Of a stretch of DNA of 64,000 bases, positions 52,406 through 62,206 are shown one piece after another. Position numbers and translations under genes: made by a program. The number at the start of each line of letters is the position of its first letter. Within the stretch, counting starts at the first letter, position 1. The notes below the pieces were generated by a model that was not told where the DNA came from, made no database searches, and saw only the letters and a list, made by a program, of their open reading frames with translations. Location of the stretch: contig JBITNC010000001.1 of assembly GCA_050084985.1 (NCBI GenBank), positions 164,672,001-164,736,000 of the forward strand, written 5' to 3'. The stretch is from Nageia nagi. Its lineage: Eukaryota > Pinophyta.

Positions 52406-52908
52406 TGTTGGAATATATAATGTATTATTGTAAAAGTTATGTAATAATCTTCTATGTAAGTTCACTAATACTTAAGGGTATCATTTGATACCTAAATGAT
52501 ACATTAAGTAGTTAAGTGAATATGATAATGTAACTTGTCCTACACTCCATGTCATGAACATGTCCCTTGGGTAAAAGGATGTGCATGTCATGCTTTGTAC
52601 ATTGGATAAAAGGGTGATCAAAAGAGTAATTTTGGCCTATAAATAGAAGGCTCCCTCTTTGTGATCATACACAAATTTGTGAAGTAAAGTTATGCTTTAG
52701 GATAGTGATTAGGAGATGAACTAGGAGAATTGTAAAAGAGTTATCTTTGTGAATGAAGTGAGATCTAGTTAGTGGATGTACTCCTAGTTGGAGGAACCAC
52801 TTTAAATCTTGAGTTATTTTGTGAGATTGCTTATGCTTTAGTTATTTTGATGTTTGTATAAGCTTCCATGAGATCTTGGTATTTTAGGATTATTTTAGTT
52901 ATATTTCA
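52406..52908 (+). repeat. E2 3' LTR
   Basis: Starts TGTTGGAATA and ends TATATTTCA, 503 bp. The inverted repeat (about 52461-52520) is enlarged by a local duplication of TAAATGATA. TATAAATAG is at 52638. Confidence 0.92.
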
Positions 52909-53600
52909 ATCCTTTAAATTTAGCATGTTTTAGTTTGCTTTTAGATTGGATTGTAACAAGTTGTGGTCATGCAACTTGAGTTTATATTTAGCATAATCTA
53001 TTTCAATATTTGTTCAAAACCTATATGTATGTAATGATTTCATTTTTCGAATCAATAAAAGCAGAATACTTCTCTTTGTGGTATCAAAGCTTAGTGGAGA
53101 GATTTATTGGGTTAGAAGTTAAGATTGTAGTGCTTAAGAGACTTTAGTGAAACTCTTACAAATTTTGTTCCAAATCCAACTGGTTATTATGCATAGAGAT
53201 TCCAAACTTTGATGGTAAATATTATGCTTAGTGGAGCATAAGAATGAAGAATTTCTTAATGGTCAAAGATATTTGGAGCATTATAGATGGTAACTATGAA
53301 GACCCTCTCATATGGTGCATGCTTGAAAAAGAAGAGAAGATGTTGAAAAAGGAGGAGCAATATCAAAATTACTTGGATCTTATGGATTTGAGAAGAATTA
53401 TTTAAAAAAATATTTTTCCACTCATTGCTAGTTGTGTAACAGTTGCAAGTGTATGGAGGAGAATACAAGACTCTTATTGGTATGATGAGGACACTCATGG
53501 AGGTTGTTTGAGCAAAGAGAAGCCTTGTTCCCTTGAATATCCAATTGCAAAGCCCTATGGAGACTATTGTGGAGAGCCTTGTATGATTCTTATTATTGAA
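52909..53600 (+). pseudogene. E7: 5' LTR end, primer site and gag of an older copia element
   Basis: An LTR remnant ends CTCTTTG at 53078, followed by the primer site TGGTATCAAAGC (53079-53090). From 53199 one frame reads IPNFDGKYYA, a stop, WSIRMKNFLMVKDIWSII and DLRRII, a stop, KNIFPLIASCVTVASVWRRIQ. This is the gag (UBN2-like) layout of copia elements. It then continues, without stops, into an unusual Cys/Glu-rich stretch (YDEDTHGG, KPYGDYCGEPC) up to the E5 insertion, and resumes at 62207. The left part of E7 was removed or displaced by E2. Confidence 0.75.
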
Positions 53601-54088
53601 TGTTAGAATTTGTAATGAAATATTATGAATATCTAACTCCTTGTAAATTCAATTAATCACTTAAAGGATATTTAGATACCTTAAGGGATTAATTGAATTC
53701 TTTATTATGTAAACTTTGACCTTACCAAGTGGTTAGTTGGTAGGTTAAAGTTAGGTAATGTATTTATTGTAACCCTAACTTTACCCTTGGGTTAAAGGGA
53801 GGTTAGGGAGGTGCTCTCATGCTATAAATAGAGGGCTTCTCCTCTTGTAATATAACTTAGATTTTGAGTAAGATTACTCTACTAGTTTGTGTAGGAGAGA
53901 AAGGAATTGTAGTAAGAGGGTGCATAGTTTGAGAATTGAGATCTAGTTGTGGATGTACTCCCAAGAATGGAGGAACCACTTATATTGGTGTTATCTTGTG
54001 TGAATGGTGTTATTAGCTTGTAGATGTTGAATGATTTAGTTTCTTATAGTCTTGGACCTTGAGTATTAGTGTAGATATAATTCCTTCA
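53601..54088 (+). repeat. E5 5' LTR
   Basis: Starts TGTTAGAATTTG and ends CCTTCA. Inverted repeat at 53646-53699. Confidence 0.96.
53823..53830 (+). promoter_or_regulatory. TATA box of E5 5' LTR
   Basis: TATAAATA followed by GAGGGCTTCTCCTC, about 222 bp into the LTR and downstream of the inverted repeat. Confidence 0.75.
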
Positions 54089-54090
54089 AT

Positions 54091-54102
54091 TGGTGTCAGA
54101 GC
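54091..54102 (+). other. E5 primer-binding site
   Basis: TGGTGTCAGAGC, 2 bp after the LTR, matches the initiator-Met tRNA complement with one change. Confidence 0.85.
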
Positions 54103-54539
54103 TTGGTGTGGAAGCTCCTTCAACATTCTTTGAAACTTCTTCAATTTGGAGGTCTCTATTTCTCATCTTCTTACATTGTTGAGGTAAAACATAATAGAAT
54201 TTATACATTTTTCACCTTCTTGGTTAATTATTGAATAATTGTATTTTTACTACTAACATATTGTGTGCTATATGTTGACTATTGTTGAGCTAAATATGAT
54301 TAACAATTTTTGATACTAACCTCTTTTGTGAATAACTTTTTTTTGCAAATTGCTTATTTGCTCATTATTTAAGAGGATAGTATACAAAAATTAAGTTGAG
54401 AAATTTTTTTTCTATCTTATGGAGAAGATATTTTTTTTAACCTTTTTTGTTAATAAAAATGGGTAATTTCTTTTGTGAGAGGGAGAAATTTCAATTTTTT
54501 TTATCTAACATTGCAAATTCTCACCAAACCCAAGTTTTT

Positions 54540-55330
54540 TTGAAATAGAGAGTGGTGTGAAGATATTTACCTAGCAAATCTACACACCCTACCCAACAAA
54601 ACATTTTGAGAAAATATGTGATTGCAATCTGGAGTGTTGAAAAGCCTAAGAAAATTTGGACTAATGTTGTTGTTTCTACCTTGCATGTTTTAACATCCAA
54701 CGAGCCCAGGAGCCTTCACACCCAGCCCACCCACACTCCTTCCAGTCCATGCAAACCATTGCAGTCCATCGCATCCTCACACCCATGCGCAAGTGTTACA
54801 GAGCATAGGGTGTAGTATGTATCTATGTTTGTAGGAAGCTAATGTGCATTACACCTTCCCTACGATGCAAACTCTTCCTTGTCCCCTCTATACTACCTAG
54901 TTACAGTGTAGCCCCAAAACTCCTCCACGACTGTCAATTCTTGCTTGTGAAAATGCAGGCCTCCCAACCAACGAACCCCATTTTAGTACCTCTAGAGTGC
55001 ACACATAAGCAAAATGTGTATTGCATGCACACCACCCAACCTGTGAGCAACTTAAGAGTAAACGCACAAACACTGCCCAATAATCACAACAACTTCAGAT
55101 GCCAAGCCATCACTCAGCAGATACAAAAAATTAATATACGGAATGGTGTTAACGCATCGGGTGGAGCAGTCAAAGACACTCTAGCCCTCTTTCCAGCAAT
55201 GCCAGTCTCTCCTTCTCTCTCTTCCTTCCCCACCCCCCACCTTTTTTTTAGTGGCTGTAGTGGTCGTGCAACCCTCTTCTCCTCCCTCTGCATCTTCTCC
55301 TTGATGTTGCCCTCCTTGTCTTAGAATAAA
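54540..55330 (+). other. GC-richer leader cassette of E5
   Basis: A block rich in C (for example CACACCCAGCCCACCC and CCCACCTTTTTTTTAG) with two open frames, 54606-54815 and 54842-55324 (160 codons, no stop, no recognised domain), between AT-rich leader segments. It has no counterpart in E1, E2 or E6. Composition and sharp edges suggest acquired sequence, perhaps from a host transcript; the source is unknown. Confidence 0.5.
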
Positions 55331-56239
55331 GTTGGAGGTTTTTTTTTCTTCTTCTTTGTGCATTTAATTTTTTTGTTGACTACTTGCATATTCTTAAATG
55401 CACATGCAAAGCAATGTTTACTCCTTCTTGGTAAGGGAAGGGTGGCCATTTTTTTACCTAAAAGCATTTATTGCTTAGGTAAAAGTAACAGTAACTATGC
55501 ATAGGTCTCCTTTCTTTTTCATTAATACTTGCAAGCTCCCAAGAAGCAAATGTATACTTTTTGGTAGGCATTTAATATTTTTTGCTTGCTTACAAGTCAT
55601 TTGTTCCTATTAAATGCACTTAGAAGTACTTATACTCCAACTTTAAGCATTTTCATGATGATTATAATACTTTAAAGTAAGTAGATACATCATTACTCTT
55701 CAATGCTATCCAATTTTTTTAGAAAAATATGGCAAATAAAGTTAATTCTTTAGGAGTATTTTTTTATTTGCCTTAAATACTTTTAAATATTTTTTAATGA
55801 TTTCATGTTTCCTAAAAGGGAAACCTATGCTATTTTTTAAGTAAATAAGGGAAATTTTTTACTTAAACATATAAATGCATACTTAAAAGACAATTTTTTT
55901 AGCATACAAGTTTTAGGGATAAAACTTTAAGTAAAAAAAAGGGGGGAATTTGTATAGTTTTTTTTATTTAAAACTTTATCTAGATCTTGCATGCTAAATT
56001 TGTAATGCATGCCTCTTAATCTTGTGTACGAATAAAGCATGCTTAGTACTTAAAATTTTTAAGTTAAATAATGCATTTTTAATAAGATAAATGATGCATG
56101 TTTATTACTTAATTTTTAAGTTATAGAATAATGCATGTTTAATTTTTTAAGTTATGGATTAATGCTAAGTAGGACTTAGCCTTTTTAAATTCATTAAAGT
56201 ATTGAATGAATTTATGAACTTGAGTAAGTATGCAAAATG
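55331..56239 (+). other. AT-rich part of E5 leader
   Basis: T- and A-rich, with repeated CATGC and TACTTAA(A)TTTTTAAGTTA-like words that are also present in E2 at 25800-25930. No coding potential. Confidence 0.6.
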
Positions 56240-56840
56240 TAAAAATGTCCTTTAGGGGTTAGTACAAAACCCATTGGACTCTTATATTTCAAGTTCTTGT
56301 GGATGATGTATTTTTTACTTTACTTTATATTTTTGCATAATTGCTTTATACTTACAAAATGCAAAATATTGAAAGTACCAAGTACTTTTCCGCATGTACT
56401 TTTCCACAACATGACTTGTTTGGGGAGCCACGAGGGGAGGATAGGGCAGACTAGAGCCTTTTTAGTCTGAAGAACCAAGTGGTGGTAAATCCATCTTAAT
56501 TGCCCCTAAGACCTCTGTTGGATTGGACATAACTCTATTAGGTGGACAGGCATGTGTGTAGTGATACCACAAGTCTGCACGTCCATTTAGGGATTATCTT
56601 GATAACCTAGGAGGAAAACTTGAAAACCTTAAATAAGATAATTAAAATGGTCGATCCAACATACGTCAGATCCTAGGAAAATAGTTGGTACTTCTCCTTG
56701 AGAGAGTATATTACTGACCAAGGTGAACTGGTTGAGGACTGGTAGTACTTAGGCTCCACTTTGCGGGCATCCAGGTGAAGGTCTAATTCTATACAAGAAA
56801 ACAACCTCAAATTTATCCTTCTACGGATCTTGGTTTATAA
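56240..56840 (+). other. Conserved pre-gag block of E5
   Basis: Aligns with E1 6960-7545 and E2 26005-26600; see those entries for landmarks. It ends in CCAGGTGAAGGTC, a splice-donor-like site. Confidence 0.8.
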
Positions 56841-56941
56841 GTTTGCACATGTGGGACATGTTTACTTATCAATGTTTGATTTGTATAGATGGTAAATTGT
56901 AGAAATTTATTCATTCTTCTTACTTATTTACTTTTGTGTAG
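56775..56941 (+). other. Putative intron just upstream of E5 gag
   Basis: Donor CAG|GTGAAG with GT at 56775, and a pyrimidine-rich acceptor TTATTTACTTTTGTGTAG with AG at 56940-56941, 2 bp before the gag ATG. Length 167 bp. E2 has matching donor and acceptor (26568-26763, 196 bp) in front of its gag ATG, although the sequence between them has diverged. Prediction only; no transcript evidence. Confidence 0.4.
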
Positions 56942-56943
56942 CA

Positions 56944-58164
56944 ATGGTTGAAACCTTCATACCCAAGCATATACTCGACGGTTCCAACTTTGGCATATGG
57001 GAACCTCGTATAAGAGCTGAGTTACAAGCAAGGAAGTTATGGCAGATAGTTAATGAAGACTTGGTCGCTCCTACAGATGAGAAGGCTCTTGAAATCTACA
57101 ACTCAAAGAATGAGTTAGCAACTTCAATGATTTATTATGCAGTTTCAAATGAAGTACTTCTCATGATCTCTTCTTCAACATCAACAAAGGAAGCTTGGGA
57201 TAGGTTGAAGAAAATTTACCTTGGGTCAAAATTTTCAAGGAGGTTCACTATTTTACAAAAGTTGTTGCAATATTGTCAAGGTAAAGATGAAAGTGCTTCT
57301 ATTTACTTGAACAAAATCATTAACCTCAGGACACAACTGGTTGGCTGTGGGTGCAACTGGATCAATGATGAGTTCATGGTATTCATCATTCTTCAAAGCC
57401 TTTCTACAAAGTTTAGTAACTTTTTCATGATTATGGAAACTAGGCTTGATGATGAAGAAGATGTCATCTCTCTTGATAACCTTTCTAGACTCCTTCTGAA
57501 GCATGAGGAAACTTTGAATAAGAAAATGTTGAACTTTTCTCCAAAGGATAATCACATTGCTCTAGGAGAAACCAAAACTCCTTTCAAGAAGAAGTTCAAT
57601 CATTATAAATCCAAAGATAACAAATCCTCATCTACCTTCAGCAAGCATGAGAAAAAGGGCAATAATAATGGTAACTTCAAGCAAAGGAATGACAAAGCTG
57701 GATCAAGCAATCCAAAAACTAAGGAAAAGTTTGATGGAAATTGTAACTTTTGTGGCATCTTTGGTCACAAAGAGTATGATTGTCGTAAAAAGAAATTTGC
57801 TAAAAAAGGTAAGGGAAATGCAAATATGAAAAATTTCAATCATAAAAAGAAGAACAAGCATGTTGCTACAGTTGCCTACTACTTAGTGACTCAAACTATT
57901 TCAAATGATTGGATTGTTGATTCAGGATGCACTAATCACATGTGTTATGAAAAGGATAAGTTTGAAAACTTTCATAAGTACAAGAAGGATGCAGTTGTGA
58001 TAGGTGATAATACAGTCTTTGATGTTCAAGGAATAGGAAGTGTGAAGATTCATGGAAAGGTTCTTGATAATGTCTTTTATGTGCCTAAACTAAGGATGAA
58101 TCTTATCTCCGTAATTCAGATTACAAGGAAAGGATACTCATTTGAGTTTACCTCACACTCCTAG
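56944..58164 (+). CDS. E5 gag-protease open reading frame, 406 codons
   Basis: The longest open frame in the window. It opens MVETFIPKHILDG, typical of copia gag, with capsid helices containing ARKLWQIVNEDL and CGCNWINDEFMVFIILQSL. A Lys/Asn-rich linker leads to the zinc knuckle CNFCGIFGHKEYDC (Cys 267 to Cys 280), which binds the RNA genome in this family. Protease follows with the active-site Asp-Ser-Gly at 326-328 (IVDSGCTN). The stop TAG at 58162 replaces a Trp that E2 still has (TGG), so this is a truncation of the polyprotein, not a natural end. The ATG lies 2 bp after a probable splice acceptor. Smaller open frames on both strands here are shadows. Confidence 0.93.
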   Translation: MVETFIPKHILDGSNFGIWEPRIRAELQARKLWQIVNEDLVAPTDEKALEIYNSKNELATSMIYYAVSNEVLLMISSSTSTKEAWDRLKKIYLGSKFSRRFTILQKLLQYCQGKDESASIYLNKIINLRTQLVGCGCNWINDEFMVFIILQSLSTKFSNFFMIMETRLDDEEDVISLDNLSRLLLKHEETLNKKMLNFSPKDNHIALGETKTPFKKKFNHYKSKDNKSSSTFSKHEKKGNNNGNFKQRNDKAGSSNPKTKEKFDGNCNFCGIFGHKEYDCRKKKFAKKGKGNANMKNFNHKKKNKHVATVAYYLVTQTISNDWIVDSGCTNHMCYEKDKFENFHKYKKDAVVIGDNTVFDVQGIGSVKIHGKVLDNVFYVPKLRMNLISVIQITRKGYSFEFTSHS

Positions 58165-60842
58165 TGTGTTAAGAAAGGACTTGCCACCTTGATGAAAGGA
58201 TCAGTAAAGGATGACCTTTATATTATGGATCAAGTTCCTTCAAAGATGTGTCTTACTATAAATATTTGTTCAAAGGGTAATCTTTGGCATCAACGATTAG
58301 GGCACCTTAACCACAAGAGTATTCAAGATATGAAAAATCAAGAACTTGTGGAAGGTTTACCTAATATTTCACCCACAATTGGTCTCTGTGAAAGGTGCAT
58401 TCTAGGAAAGATGAATAGGCAAAAGTTTGAAAAAGATAAGGCAACTCGGGCTACTCGTCCTCTTCAGCTTGTGCATTCAGATTTGATGGGTCCATTTCAT
58501 ACTAAGTCTCTAGGGGGAGCTTCTTATGTTTTGACCTTCATTGATGACTTTAGCAGGATGACATTTGGTTATCTACTTGAGCATAAGGATCAAACTTTTG
58601 ACAGGTTTATAGACTTCAAGGCTCTTGTTGAAAATCAAACTGATTTTAAGATCAAGATGCTGAGATCTGATAATGGGGGTGAGTATAATAGCAATGAGTT
58701 TAACGACTATTATGTTAAACATGGGATCAAGTGACAATTCACAATCCCTTACACCCCTCAACAAAATGGAGTTGCTGAAAGGAAGAATTAAACCATTATG
58801 GAAATGGTAAAGTGCATGTTGGGTAACCTTTCTAGTTTCTTATGGGGTGAAGCTATTCACACTGCTATTCACACCCTAAATAGGTGTCCTACTAAAGCAG
58901 TTGAAGGTAAAACATCGTATGAAGCATGGACAGAAAAGAAACCTAACATCTCACACTTTAGGGTCTTTAGTTGTGATGTATTTGCCTTCATTACCTCAGA
59001 GAAAAGAAAGAAGTTGGATAAAAGACCAGAAAAATGCATCTTTGTGGGGTATGATAATCAGCATAGAGGTTACAGGCTCTACTCCTCATCCCATAAAATA
59101 GTCTTTATTTCTAGGGATGTCAAGTTCAATGAACTTCCTGAGGATATGACTTCTCATGCTAAGGTGTCTGATTCAGATGATTCTTTGCCTACACCTAACT
59201 GGTTGGATGATAATGTAGGGAAGTCACCACAAGAGCAAAATTCTCCAACTCAGAGAATTACAAGGAGTATGACCTTGAATAAATCTTTATTTCCCAAAAT
59301 TGATAATATGAATGAGCCATCAACCTTCAAAGAAGCTTCCAAGCAAGAGTGTTGGATGGAAGCTATGAAAGTTGAGTATGAGGTGCTCATGAAAAATGAA
59401 ACTTGGGATTTGGTTCCTTATCCCAATGAGAAAAATGTGATTGGAAATAAATGGATATACAAGGTCAAGTACAATTCTGATGGAGAAATTGAAAAATACA
59501 AAGCAAGGTTAGTGGCCAAAGGATTCGCTCATAAATATGGTATTGATTATGAGGAAACCTTTGCTCCTGTGGCCAAGATGCCTACTGTTAGGATAATCCT
59601 TGCTCTTTCTGCAGCTCAAGGATGGAAAGTTTTTCAACTTGATGTTAACAGTGCATTTCTCAATGGTGACTTGAATGTAGAAATCTACAGGAATCAACCA
59701 GAAGGATTTATTCTAGAAGGTAAATAGTCTTTTGTGTGCAAGCTAAAGAAGTCTTTGTATGGACTTAAGCAAGCACCTAGAGCATGGTACAAGAAAATTT
59801 TAGGATTCTTTGCAGATATTAGTTTTTCCAAGTGCTTCTCTAACTCAGATCTCTATGTACTCAATCAAGGAAAAGATGTGGTCTTAATTCTCCTTTATGT
59901 GGATGATCTTCTCATAACTGGCAATCATATTGAAATCATCCAAGAGTGCATATCCAAACTGAAGGCAACATTTGAAATGACTGATCTAGGTCTATTGCAT
60001 TACTATCTTGGGATGCAAGTATACCAACACAAAGATTGTACTTATCTTAGTCAATCTAAGTATATATCAGACATCTTGCAAAAGTTTGGAATGGAGGAGT
60101 GTAGATATGCTACAATACCTATTTCTTCTGGAATCGTTGTATCTCTGAGTTTAGATTCTTAGTTGGCTGATGTTAAGGCTTATAAGCAATTGATCGATAG
60201 TCTTCTGTATCTGACTATCTCTCGACCTGATATTGCCTTTGCAGTGAATCTGATGGCATGATTCATGCAAAAACTATATGTTGAGCACCTTAATGCTATT
60301 AAGCAAATCTTGAGGTATGTGGCAGGGACAAAGGATCTTGCTCTTAAGTATTCCAAAGTGCCCTCGATTATTCTCTTTGAGTTCTCAGATTTTGATTATG
60401 GGGGAGATAGAGATGATAGAAAATCAACCTCTGCATATGTGTTTAGCATTGGTTTAGGTGCTATCTCTTGGGCTTCCAAGAAGCAACCTACTATGACTCT
60501 TTCTACCATCGAAGCCGAATATCGAGCCATGTCTGTTACCACCTAGGAAGCTATTTAGTTGAGGCATCTTCTGAATAAAATTAGGTATGAGCAAAATGGC
60601 CCATCTCTTATTTCTTTAGATAATCAATTGGCTATCTCTTTGGCTAAGAATCCTGTGTTCCATCAGAGAACCAAACATGTGGAAATCAAAGCCCATTTTA
60701 TCAGGGAGAAGGTTCTAGATGACATCATACACTTGGAGTATTGTCCATCTACTGTAAACTCCACTGATTTATTCACCAAGCCCCTTCCTGAAGCTCAATT
60801 CAACAAGCTTAGGGATTCTCTTGGGTTGGTGAAGTTTCCCTC

Positions 60843-60855
60843 AAGGGGGAGTGAA
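60843..60855 (+). other. Internal purine tract at the end of E5 pol
   Basis: AAGGGGGAGTGAAG overlaps the last pol codons, 850 bp before the tract that borders the 3' LTR. Counterparts occur at 11071 in E1 and 51686 in E2. Confidence 0.7.
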
Positions 60856-60935
60856 GTTTGAACTTTTATTAGTGATGACAACTTCACCTCTAAGAGGCTC
60901 TTTTTTTTGTTGTTATATAGTGTTGATTATGATAG

Positions 60936-61131
60936 ACCTCCGTGATAAGTTTGCTCTGTGTGAGGAACTTATTGTACATTTTATACCTCCGTGGTAAGTT
61001 TGGTCTACGTGAAAAACTTGTTGTACATTTTATACCTCCATGGTAAGTTCACTTTGTGTGAGGAACTTCTTGTACATTTTATACCTCCATGGTAAGTTTG
61101 CTCTGCGTGAGAAACTTGTTGTATAATTTTT
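60936..61131 (+). repeat. Four-unit 49-bp tandem repeat in E5 3' untranslated region
   Basis: Units start at 60936, 60985, 61034 and 61083, exactly 49 bp apart, each beginning ACCTCC(G/A)TG and carrying GTAAGTTTGCTCT, GAGGAACTT and TTGTACATTTTAT. The spacing is regular, which implies recent slippage or unequal exchange. Confidence 0.95.
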
Positions 61132-61712
61132 TTGAGCATATAATTGATCAATCAGTTTCATTGTTCAAGTATTCATATGAGAAGATCTGGTATGTGTCTT
61201 TAGGCATTGTACAGTCATCTATATGTTATGCTCTATTAATAATCAACACATTTCTATATACAACAGGTGACTATGAGTGATGGCTTGGCATCTTCGTGAT
61301 GACTTATAGTACACCATTGATTAGTTATTTATAAGATGGCATTATTTGATTCTCTTATTAATAAAATGAATATATGATGCATCTAACTGATTTTGTTCAT
61401 GAGTTGCTTGTAGCATGTAGGATCTTCTTCAGAAATGCAGGTTTCTCACCTTGTGTAAGCAAGCTCATGGAGACTCACATATCAGCTTAAAGTTGATCGA
61501 CTACTATGTATAGTGAAACCAGTTGTGGTTAATGATTGTATTGTAAACCATTTTGTCAAATGGTAATGTAGTGAGTCTCAAACTAGTTCTCAAAAAGATT
61601 CTCAAATATGTAAATGTTCTCATCTCCGCTTGTATCTCTATGGAGGAGAACTCTCTCTTACTCTCTCTCTTCTCTCTTCTATGCTCTATCCCAATATTGC
61701 ATTAAGGGGGAG

Positions 61713-62201
61713 TGTTAGAATTTGTAATGAAATATTGTGAATATCTAAACTCCTTATAAATTCAATTAATCACTTAAAGGATATGTAGATACCTTAAGAG
61801 ATTAATTGAATTCTTTATTATGTAAACTTTGACCTTACCAAGTGGTTAGTTGGTAGGTTAAAGTTAGGTAATGTATTTATTGTAACCCCAACCTTACCCT
61901 TGGGTTAAAGGGAGGTTAAGGAGGTGCTCTCATGCTATAAATAGAGGTCTTCTCCTCTTGTAATATAACTTAGATTTTGAGTAAGATTACTCTACTAGTT
62001 TGTGTAGGAGAGAAAGGAATTGTAGTAAGAGGGTGCATAGTTTGAGAATTGAGATCTATTTGTGGATGTACTCCCAAGGAGGGAGGAACCACTTATATTG
62101 GTGTTATCTTGTGTGAATGGTGTTATTAGCTTGTAGATGTTGAATGATTGAGTTTCCTATAGTCTTGGACCTTGAGGATTAGTGTAGATCTAATTCCTTC
62201 A
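61713..62201 (+). repeat. E5 3' LTR
   Basis: 489 bp, preceded by the polypurine tract TTAAGGGGGAG (61702-61712) and followed by TTGAA. Inverted repeat at 61759-61812; TATAAATAG at 61936. Confidence 0.96.
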
Positions 62202-62206
62202 TTGAA

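Larger units (their letters stand above)
24292..52908 (+). mobile_element. E2: copia retrotransposon split by E3
   Basis: Direct LTRs at 24292-24784 and 52406-52908 enclose a leader, gag and protease (26767-28112), then the 21-kb insertion E3 (28113-49085), then integrase, RT and RNase H (49091-51690) and a 3' untranslated block. With E3 removed, the coding order is that of Ty1/copia and follows E5 throughout. I could not see matching 5-bp target duplications (GATTT on the left, ATCCT on the right), so the flanks have decayed or rearranged. Many stops and frameshifts make it older than E5. Confidence 0.9.
56944..60861 (+). pseudogene. E5 gag-pol polyprotein, single frame with eight stops
   Basis: Codons 1-406 are described in the separate gag entry. 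Integrase: HQRLGHLNHKSI and CERC zinc ligands, then the core with D513 (VHSDLMG), D576 (LRSDNGG) and E612 (GVAERKN), the D-x35-E spacing. RT runs from about 59340 (ETWDLVPYPNEKN, NKWIYKVKYN, DYEETFAPV) with YVDD at codons 985-988. RNase H has DRDDRKSTSAYVFSIG and STIEAEYRAM, and the end reads LFTKPLPEAQFNKLRDSLG ... SRGSEV. Stops at 58162, 58732, 58789, 59725, 60160, 60259, 60544 and 60556 interrupt it, all in one phase with no frameshift. Several replace Gln, Trp or Arg codons, consistent with C-to-T decay of methylated DNA. Dead, but recently so. Confidence 0.95.
53601..62201 (+). mobile_element. E5: nearly intact copia retrotransposon
   Basis: 8601 bp with 488- and 489-bp LTRs (53601-54088, 61713-62201), perfect target duplication TTGAA (53596-53600 and 62202-62206), primer site at 54091, polypurine tract at 61702-61712, and a 1306-codon gag-pol frame without frameshifts. 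I count about 16 differences between its LTRs (about 3 percent), making it the youngest copia element with both LTRs in the window. It sits in the gag of E7. The 5' leader is unusually long (2.85 kb) because of the cassette and the conserved block. Confidence 0.97.

Noticed and set aside
54842-55324. 160-codon frame as a functional gene
   Set aside because: It lies in the E5 leader and has no domain, no clear start context and no relative in the window. Kept only as part of the cassette finding.
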